Shown here piece after piece: positions 1 to 4,310 of a stretch of 11,349 nt of DNA. The stretch is from SZUA-430 sp044375275 (lineage in GTDB: Bacteria > Pseudomonadota > Alphaproteobacteria > Micropepsales > Micropepsaceae). Position 1 is the stretch's first letter. The number at the start of each line of letters is the position of its first letter. The notes below the pieces were generated by a model. That model was not told the origin of the DNA. It saw only the letters and a list, made by a program, of their open reading frames with translations, and made no database searches. The stretch is from NCBI GenBank assembly GCA_044375275.1, contig JBILMZ010000110.1:1-11349 (forward strand), in the 5' to 3' direction. The translations under genes were made by a program, and so were the position numbers.

Positions 1-68
1 AGATAGCGCGCGGCAAACTCCGGGCTGATGACGCTGGTCTTCATGACCGCGGCATCGAAAAGGTTTCC
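1..68 (-). pseudogene. Fragment of a second IlvD/Edd dehydratase copy, running off the left edge
   Basis: These 68 bases match 1380-1447, inside the complete dehydratase gene, with one mismatch (base 12 against 1391). On the minus strand they encode the equivalent of residues 394-416 of that protein (GNLFDAAV...FAARYL), and the mismatch is synonymous (GCC for GCG, Ala). The match stops abruptly at 68, where a short tandem repeat begins. The left copy therefore lacks at least the first ~393 residues, including the region of the three iron-sulfur cysteines, and its 3' part continues outside the window. The frame stays open rightward to the toxin stop codon, with a possible GTG at 104, so a truncated peptide could be translated, but it could not be a working dehydratase. 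Whether the remaining 3' half is intact cannot be seen. Confidence 0.75.
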
Positions 69-94
69 TGAAGAGGTACGGTGAAGAGGTACGG
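69..94. repeat. 13-bp tandem direct repeat at the duplication junction
   Basis: TGAAGAGGTACGG occurs twice head to tail (69-81 and 82-94), exactly where identity to the dehydratase gene ends. The second copy runs into GGGGTCAGACACC. Such a repeat at a breakpoint fits slippage or illegitimate recombination, but the mechanism is inference. Confidence 0.8.
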
Positions 95-158
95 GGTCAG
101 ACACCGGTTTGATACGGGGACATAATATTTTACCTCGAACTGATGAACAACCCCAACT

Positions 159-452
159 TCAATCGTCCGCTCCAAGGCTTCTGTTTTCCCGGCAGTGCCA
201 CAGGCGCAAAATGAAGATCGTGGCACCTGCGATTTCGTAGCGCATCTCGTAATCGCCGATAATGATCCGGCGGACCTGGCGCGGCTCGTAGGCTTCCAGC
301 TTTTCGCCAATCCGGGGATGGTCGAGCAGGCGATCAGGCGCACGCGCGAGCTGCTGTACGACCCGCGCGGCGGCGTCCGGAGCGACAGGATGCAAATGCT
401 CGTGCAGCCGCTCGAGATCGGAGACTGCCTTGCCCGTCCACTTGATCTTCAT
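159..452 (-). CDS. RelE/ParE-family toxin of a type II TA module
   Basis: Encodes 97 residues. The fold pattern is that of the RelE/ParE superfamily: an N-terminal strand with an aromatic (MKIKWTGKAV), a helical hairpin (residues ~8-40), a P-x-x-G turn (HPRIGEKL, ~45-52), and then the strand core RRIIIGDYEMRYEI (61-74) and ATIFILRLWHCREN (77-90) ending in H86, R88 and R91. Members either cut ribosome-bound mRNA (RelE) or poison DNA gyrase (ParE). The pairing with an RHH antitoxin leans towards ParE, but the target cannot be told from sequence. The ATG at 452 is chosen because it follows the antitoxin stop by 2 nt (TGAGCATG) and fits the family N-terminus; an in-frame extension to 500 would lie wholly within the antitoxin gene. 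The normal family length suggests an intact toxin. Confidence 0.88.
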   Translation of the reverse strand: MKIKWTGKAVSDLERLHEHLHPVAPDAAARVVQQLARAPDRLLDHPRIGEKLEAYEPRQVRRIIIGDYEMRYEIAGATIFILRLWHCRENRSLGADD

Positions 453-454
453 GC

Positions 455-718
455 TCAGGGCTTGGGAAGCGGCTTGTCGGTGCCAAGGCTTGCGGCCCAC
501 GCCTGGACGGCCTGGTGGTCGATCACGCGCCCGGCGTCCACGTCTTCCAACGCTTCGAGCGTCATCTGATGACGCTCCTCCTCCTGCTCGACCCAGGCGG
601 CCAGTGCCTGCTTCATCACCCAGCCACGCGATCGTTCGAGCCGCAAGGCCATCGCGTCAACCTTTTCTGCCAGCGCAATCGGAACATGCGCGGTCAAAAC
701 TCTGGTGTCGGCGGTCAT
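455..718 (-). CDS. CopG/ribbon-helix-helix antitoxin
   Basis: Encodes 87 residues. The N-terminal half is a ribbon-helix-helix DNA-binding domain: a short strand (TRVLTAHV, residues 5-12), helix 1 (IALAEKVDAMALRLE, 14-28), a turn with RSRGW (29-33) and helix 2 (VMKQALAAWVEQEEER, 34-49). The C-terminal part, with DVDAGRVIDHQAVQAWAASLG (59-79), resembles the tails that wrap and neutralise RelE/ParE toxins. It should bind the toxin encoded 2 nt downstream and, as a dimer, repress their shared promoter. The ATG at 718 is preceded by AGAGGTGATTGA, a good Shine-Dalgarno sequence. Antitoxin-first order and tight coupling are typical. Family assignment is secure; the specific subfamily is not. Confidence 0.87.
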   Translation of the reverse strand: MTADTRVLTAHVPIALAEKVDAMALRLERSRGWVMKQALAAWVEQEEERHQMTLEALEDVDAGRVIDHQAVQAWAASLGTDKPLPKP

Positions 719-732
719 TCAATCACCTCTAA

Positions 733-745
733 TCAATCTGATTGA
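733..745. promoter_or_regulatory. Palindromic operator for the antitoxin (predicted)
   Basis: TCAATC-T-GATTGA is a perfect inverted repeat around one central base. It begins immediately after the -10 hexamer of the TA promoter, covering the likely transcription start. RHH antitoxins usually autorepress at such sites; binding here is inferred from position and symmetry. Confidence 0.6.
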
Positions 746-774
746 ATTATAATCACAAAGCCTTCGTGTTTCAA
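746..774 (-). promoter_or_regulatory. Sigma70-type promoter of the TA operon
   Basis: On the minus strand, TTGAAA (774-769) and TATAAT (751-746) are separated by exactly 17 bp. The match is near consensus and unusually good for a GC-rich genome. The predicted start lies around 740, some 20 nt ahead of the antitoxin ATG. Confidence 0.75.
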
Positions 775-832
775 GTTCCCCGCCCCAATTCCTGCAAATG
801 AGCCAGATTTTCTTTGGAAATCCCGGGAGCAG

Positions 833-2596
833 CTAATGCGAATCCCGCGCCTCACCACGCAATCTCAGCACATCCAGGAAAAACGTCGCCGGCTCAAAAC
901 ACGCGCCCGTCGAGAGCTGCCCCGTATGGGCGCGCGCGATTTCCTGCCACGGTGTCTGGGACTTGAGCTCCGGCGGCTTCCAGGCCGCCCGGCGACGCTG
1001 CCACTCCGCATCACTCACCAGCGCATCGACACGACGCGCCTTGAGGTCGACACGCACAATGTCCCCGGTCTCAAGCAGGGCCAGCCCTCCGCCCACCGCG
1101 GCTTCCGGGGACGCGTTGAGGATGGACGGCGAGGCGCTCGTGCCGCTCTGCCGTCCGTCACCGATGCAGGGCAACGCCGTGATGCCACGCTTGAGCAGCG
1201 CATCAGGCGGCTGCATGTTGACCACTTCCGCAGACCCCGGATAGCCCACCGGCCCCGTGTTGCGCATGACCAGCATGCAGCGCTCGTCAATGGCCAGCGC
1301 CGGATCATTGATCCGCGCGTGATAGTCCTCGGGCCCGTCAAACACGACGGCCCGCCCTTCAAAGATGCCGTCAGCCGACAGATAGCGCGCCGCAAACTCC
1401 GGGCTGATGACGCTGGTCTTCATGACCGCGGCATCGAAAAGGTTTCCCGACATCACGAGGAACCCCGCATTCTCCTTCAATGGTGCTGCCACCTTCCGGA
1501 TGACATCCCGGTCGCTGGTCAGGCGCCCGCGGCAATTCTCGACCATGCTCTTGCCGCTCACCGTCATGGCCCCGGCATCAATCATGTCGGCTTCGATGAG
1601 CTCTGCGACCACTGCCGGCACGCCGCCCGCCCGATGAAAACCTTCCCCGAGATGCGCGCCCGCCGGCATGCAGTTGACCAGCAGCGGCACGTCATATCCG
1701 TGCGCCTGCCAGTCCTCCAGCGCAAGCTCCACGCCCATGTGTCGCGCAATCGCGATCAGGTGCGGCGGACAATTGGTCGACGCACCAATCGCCACCGCCA
1801 CGCGAATGGCATTGAGGAACGCCGCGCGCGTCATGATGTCGGACGGCTTCAGGTCTTCCCGCACCATGTCGACGATACGCACACCCGTCGCATGCGCCAT
1901 CTGCGCGCGCTCGCGATAGGGTGCCGGAATGGACGCGCATCCAGGCAGCGACATGCCAAGCGCTTCGGCAACGGAATTCATCGACAGTGCCGTGCCCATC
2001 GTGTTGCAGTGCCCGGCCGACGGCGCGCTGGCGGCAGCCATCTCCATGAATTCGCCATAGCCGATCTCACCCTTCGCGAGCATCTGCCTTCCCTGCCAGA
2101 TTATGGTGCCCGATCCGGCGCGCTGTCCGCGCCAAATGCCGTCAAGCATCGGCCCGCCGGACAGGACAATGGCGGGAAGATTGACCGTCGCCGCCGCCAT
2201 GAGACACGCCGGCGTGGTCTTGTCACAGCCCGTCGTCAGCACGACGCCGTCCAGCGGATAGCCGTGCAGGATCTCGACCAGACCCAGATAAGCGAGGTTC
2301 CTGTCCAGCGCCGCCGTCGGCCGGCGTCCGGTCTCCTGGATGGGATGAACAGGAAACTCGATGGCGACGCCACCGGCCTGCGCAATGCCTTCGCGCACGC
2401 GCTTGGCAAGCTCGATGTGATGGCGATTGCAGGGACTGAGATCCGAACCCGTCTGGGCGATGCCAATGATGGGCTTGCCCGACTGCAGCTCCTCGCGCGT
2501 CAGCCCGTAGTTGAGGTAACGCTCGAGATAGAGGGCTGTCATTCCGGGATTGTCGGGATTGTCAAACCAGCGGCGGGAACGCAGGGGCCGGGACAT
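833..2596 (-). CDS. IlvD/Edd-family sugar-acid dehydratase (D-xylonate / L-arabinonate dehydratase-like)
   Basis: Encodes 587 residues from ATG 2596, or 597 from GTG 2626. The family removes water from a sugar acid to give a 2-keto-3-deoxy acid, using a [2Fe-2S] cluster and Mg2+. The three cluster cysteines are visible (numbered from 2626): C66 in SDLSPCNRH, C134 in TTGCDKTTPA and C207 in SAGHCNTMG. The serine-rich active-site loop GDGRQSGTSASPSILNASPE (489-508) is present; S494 is the likely catalytic serine. The signature WFDNPDNPGMTALYLERYLN and the overall sequence recall Caulobacter XylD (compared from memory), so xylonate dehydration in a Weimberg/Dahms-type route is favoured; arabinonate or another pentonate is possible. 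The homologue's N-terminus favours the 2596 start. GTG 2626 and ATG 2623 sit almost on top of a purine-rich AAAAGGG. No other pentose pathway genes are in view. The gene appears intact, unlike the copy at the left edge. Confidence 0.9.
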   Translation of the reverse strand: MSRPLRSRRWFDNPDNPGMTALYLERYLNYGLTREELQSGKPIIGIAQTGSDLSPCNRHHIELAKRVREGIAQAGGVAIEFPVHPIQETGRRPTAALDRNLAYLGLVEILHGYPLDGVVLTTGCDKTTPACLMAAATVNLPAIVLSGGPMLDGIWRGQRAGSGTIIWQGRQMLAKGEIGYGEFMEMAAASAPSAGHCNTMGTALSMNSVAEALGMSLPGCASIPAPYRERAQMAHATGVRIVDMVREDLKPSDIMTRAAFLNAIRVAVAIGASTNCPPHLIAIARHMGVELALEDWQAHGYDVPLLVNCMPAGAHLGEGFHRAGGVPAVVAELIEADMIDAGAMTVSGKSMVENCRGRLTSDRDVIRKVAAPLKENAGFLVMSGNLFDAAVMKTSVISPEFAARYLSADGIFEGRAVVFDGPEDYHARINDPALAIDERCMLVMRNTGPVGYPGSAEVVNMQPPDALLKRGITALPCIGDGRQSGTSASPSILNASPEAAVGGGLALLETGDIVRVDLKARRVDALVSDAEWQRRRAAWKPPELKSQTPWQEIARAHTGQLSTGACFEPATFFLDVLRLRGEARDSH

Positions 2597-2681
2597 GGCG
2601 GGTGATGATCCTTGATGGTTCATCACCCTTTTGCGTCAAGCAGCCTCACAAATCAACGCGCAACCGGGCAACTCCGCGCAG

Positions 2682-3149
2682 TCAGCCGGCGTCAGGCTCG
2701 TCCGGAAGCGACCACGCCAGCCACAAGGTCGGCAAGCCGACGGCCACGAAGAACGCGGACAGGCCCGATCCGACCAGCAGGAGACTTCCGCCGTTGTGCA
2801 TTGTCGACATCATGAAGGCTGCAACCATGCCCAGGACGAGGCCTGGCCAGTAGAGCCGCGCATAGACCGAGTTGCGCACCTTGTCTTCGCGCTCATCGAG
2901 ATCGCGCGCACGCAACTCCGTCATGCCCCGGATGCTCGCATTGAGCGTGCCCATCACGAAGATGAAGGGGAGCAGGATGAGCAGCAGGATGAGCGGACTG
3001 CCCGTCGCCGCCAGCAGGATCGGCTGCGCAATGACAAGCGCGAGGAACAGCATGACGACCCTGCGCCGCATGCGTTGCGGACGTGCCCAGTCAAACTGGG
3101 GGTCGTTCATGGTCTTGCGCAAAGGCTGCGTGAAGGGATTGTCAGACAT
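2682..3149 (-). CDS. Four-helix membrane protein with LDERED motif, partner of an XRE regulator
   Basis: Encodes 155 residues of unknown function. A polar N-terminus rich in charge (to ~30, ending in RPQRMRRR) is followed by two hydrophobic spans (about 31-49 and 52-72), a charged cytoplasmic-type loop RGMTELRARDLDERED (74-89), and two more spans (about 99-117 and 123-147). Small membrane proteins with an L-D-E-R-E/Q loop are often found beside compact XRE regulators; no function is established to my knowledge. The ATG at 3149 is chosen because GGGAGAA lies 5 nt upstream and because it overlaps the preceding stop (ATGTCTGA, 8 nt). It is the last gene of the operon starting at 3654, and the dehydratase start is 55 bp downstream, so read-through is possible. 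It might sense the membrane or tether the regulator; that is speculation. Confidence 0.8.
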   Translation of the reverse strand: MSDNPFTQPLRKTMNDPQFDWARPQRMRRRVVMLFLALVIAQPILLAATGSPLILLLILLPFIFVMGTLNASIRGMTELRARDLDEREDKVRNSVYARLYWPGLVLGMVAAFMMSTMHNGGSLLLVGSGLSAFFVAVGLPTLWLAWSLPDEPDAG

Positions 3150-3297
3150 GGTGGTTCTCCCGGAAGGGGGTGACAAGCGCATCCATGCGGCCGCTCGCCA
3201 CGACAAGCGCGAGGCAGAGATAGCCGCCATAGACCGAGAGCACCGTAAACCGGCGAGACAGAAGACTGGGGCTGGCAGACTGTGAGGACATGGTCAT
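3142..3297 (-). CDS. Small single-span membrane protein (51 aa)
   Basis: A short reading frame from ATG 3297 (or the second ATG at 3291, 49 aa) to TGA 3144-3142. It has a polar, serine-rich start (MTMSSQSASPSLLSRR), one hydrophobic segment FTVLSVYGGYLCLALVVASG (about 17-36) and a short polar tail. Support is contextual: it fills the gap between two coupled genes, starting 5 nt after the upstream stop (TGAGCGCCATG) and overlapping the next start by 8 nt. Its own ribosome binding site is weak, so it probably depends on translational coupling. No family is recognised. Confidence 0.62.
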   Translation of the reverse strand: MTMSSQSASPSLLSRRFTVLSVYGGYLCLALVVASGRMDALVTPFRENHHV

Positions 3298-3302
3298 GGC
3301 GC

Positions 3303-3413
3303 TCAGACAAACAGTGCCGCAAGGCGCGACGTCACAAGGGCGTCACCATAGATGACGGCAATCAGTACCGTGATCTGCACGGCGAGAATACTCAGTACAA
3401 GGATCTTATCCAT
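3303..3413 (-). CDS. Single-span membrane microprotein (36 aa)
   Basis: A 36-residue frame, ATG 3413 to TGA 3305-3303. It is nearly all one hydrophobic helix (KILVLSILAVQITVLIAVIY, residues 3-22) followed by a short, mildly basic tail. It has an excellent ribosome binding site, AAGGAGG, 5 nt before the ATG, embedded in the last codons of the XRE gene. Its start overlaps the XRE stop by 8 nt (ATGGATAA). Strong initiation signals, a clean transmembrane segment and operon position make it a credible gene despite its size. Function is unknown; it could assemble with the 51-aa and 155-aa membrane proteins. Automatic annotation would probably miss it. Confidence 0.7.
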   Translation of the reverse strand: MDKILVLSILAVQITVLIAVIYGDALVTSRLAALFV

Positions 3414-3654
3414 TGGAGCCTCCTTTCGACTTCAGGACCTGGCTCGCCAGCGATTCAATCGGATTGAGTGAAAACACCATCTCCACCGGGACATTGAAGA
3501 ACCCGGCAATCTTCAGGGCGAGCTCCAGCGACGGGCTGTAGTCACCCCGCTCGATGTAGCCGATGGTCTGGAAATTGACCCCGACAGCATCCGCCAGGTC
3601 TTTGCGGGAGATGCCCCGCTCTGCTCTGAGCACGTTGAGACGGTTGTGTATCAT
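3406..3654 (-). CDS. Compact XRE/Cro-CI-family transcriptional regulator
   Basis: Encodes 82 residues that are almost entirely one HTH_3 domain: NRLNVLRAERGISRKDLADAVG (4-25) with helix 2, the recognition helix NFQTIGYIERGDY (27-39), and the family's typical PSLELALKIAGFFNVPVEMVF (41-61). A short C-terminal tail follows. There is no ligand or dimerisation domain beyond this, as in the small stand-alone XRE regulators paired with membrane proteins. The ATG at 3654 is chosen because the family N-terminus (MIHNRLNVLR) starts there and GGA lies 7 nt upstream; the longer frame to 3744 is AT-rich promoter DNA. It is the first gene of a four-gene operon and probably autoregulates through the repeats at 3719-3750. 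Confidence 0.9.
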   Translation of the reverse strand: MIHNRLNVLRAERGISRKDLADAVGVNFQTIGYIERGDYSPSLELALKIAGFFNVPVEMVFSLNPIESLASQVLKSKGGSNG

Positions 3655-3705
3655 GACAAATCCAATTCGTATCTCTTCACCGACGAGATGTATTGTATGT
3701 ATAAC

Positions 3706-3714
3706 ATTATAACA
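3706..3714 (-). promoter_or_regulatory. Extended -10 promoter element of the XRE operon
   Basis: On the minus strand the sequence reads TGTTATAAT, a perfect TGn-TATAAT extended -10, about 50 nt ahead of the XRE start codon. The -35 region is poor: TTGATC at a 15-bp spacing, or nothing better at 17. This suits an extended -10 promoter. The surrounding DNA is sharply AT-rich compared with its neighbours. Confidence 0.55.
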
Positions 3715-3718
3715 GGAT

Positions 3719-3750
3719 GTCAATACGATCAATATTGAGGTCAATACGAT
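3719..3750. repeat. Two 11-bp direct repeats, likely XRE operator
   Basis: GTCAATACGAT occurs at 3719-3729 and again at 3740-3750, identical and 21 bp apart (two helical turns, same DNA face). Between them lies the perfect palindrome TCAATATTGA (3729-3738). The block covers the -35 region of the predicted XRE promoter, so binding of the encoded regulator would block or remodel transcription. Binding is inferred. Confidence 0.6.
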
Positions 3751-3839
3751 AAAAAATGGCGCAAAACAGGGAAAACGCAGTCAGGCGCGGTGCCTGGCGT
3801 GTCAGTAGCAGCTGAAAATATTCGGATTTCCCGTCGTCG

Positions 3840-4175
3840 CTACCCTTTGGGCTCGGTCAGGAAGTCACGCCCCGCGCGGTCCTCGATTTCGACGACCCAG
3901 AGATCGCGGTCCCGCGCCAGCGCGCGCTGGATATAGGCCTCGGCCTCCGCATCGGCGACAGGCGCCACACCGGTGGCGCACATCCAGCGCCGCTCCCCTT
4001 CCCGCCCATAGCTTGATGACCAGACAAGCGCCTGGCCGTTAAGCGGGGACACCTTGACCAGGACCGCTCCGGAATCCGGCTCTCCCTTGCGCGCCACAAA
4101 GGCAGACGCACCGCTCACTTCCGCACGCCGGATGAGTGCCTGCACCCAGATGATCGTCTTGAGTTTCGGTTCCAT
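3840..4175 (-). CDS. DUF1491 family protein
   Basis: Encodes 111 residues, the usual length for DUF1491, a family of unknown function found mainly in Alphaproteobacteria. Recognisable family features are the opening KTIIWVQALIRRAEVSGASA (6-25), the 'GAVLVKVSPLNG' strand (36-47), GERRWMCATG (60-69), the acidic helix ADAEAEAYIQRALARDRDLW (74-93) and the end strand VVEIEDRAGRDFL (94-106). It looks soluble and cytoplasmic. The ATG at 4175 has TTAGGAAATC immediately upstream. It faces away from the 4311 gene across a shared 135-bp intergenic region containing an imperfect inverted repeat TAAC-AATTC-GTTA (4183-4195). It reads towards the XRE operon but is separated from it by 185 bp with that operon's own promoter. 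A weak hairpin (CAGGC/GCCTG, 3782-3796) lies just after its stop. Confidence 0.88.
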   Translation of the reverse strand: MEPKLKTIIWVQALIRRAEVSGASAFVARKGEPDSGAVLVKVSPLNGQALVWSSSYGREGERRWMCATGVAPVADAEAEAYIQRALARDRDLWVVEIEDRAGRDFLTEPKG

Positions 4176-4266
4176 GATTTCCTAACAATTCGTTACCCGT
4201 CTAAATAGAGCAGATGAGTCCTTCTTGCCACTGGTTGTGCGACTCGACTTGCGATTCTCTGGGCTG

Positions 4267-4287
4267 AGCGATTCGGGGCGATTCGCT
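4267..4287 (+). promoter_or_regulatory. Stem-loop in the leader of the BcsA-like gene
   Basis: AGCGA (4267-4271) pairs with TCGCT (4283-4287), then after one T-T mismatch TCG pairs with CGA around a GGG loop. It lies 24 nt before the GTG start, close to the AAAGGGG ribosome binding site (4296-4302). The heptamer GCGATTC also occurs three times here (4251, 4268, 4278). A regulatory role is possible but unproven. Confidence 0.3.
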
Positions 4288-4310
4288 GAGAGCGTAAAGG
4301 GGCATTTCAG

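Noticed and set aside
836..2605. A 589-residue open frame on the plus strand, antisense to the dehydratase gene
   Set aside because: It mirrors the dehydratase and is dominated by R, H, G and A with no recognisable domain. The minus-strand frame has clear IlvD/Edd motifs, so this is a high-GC shadow.
3107..3322. A 71-residue minus-strand frame over the 51-aa gene
   Set aside because: It is an overlapping frame rich in C, R and P. The 51-aa frame has a clean transmembrane segment and is coupled to both neighbours.
3782..3796. Hairpin CAGGC-5 nt-GCCTG as a terminator for the DUF1491 gene
   Set aside because: The stem is only 5 bp and the nearest T run on the minus strand starts about 6 nt later and is broken, so it is too weak to call.
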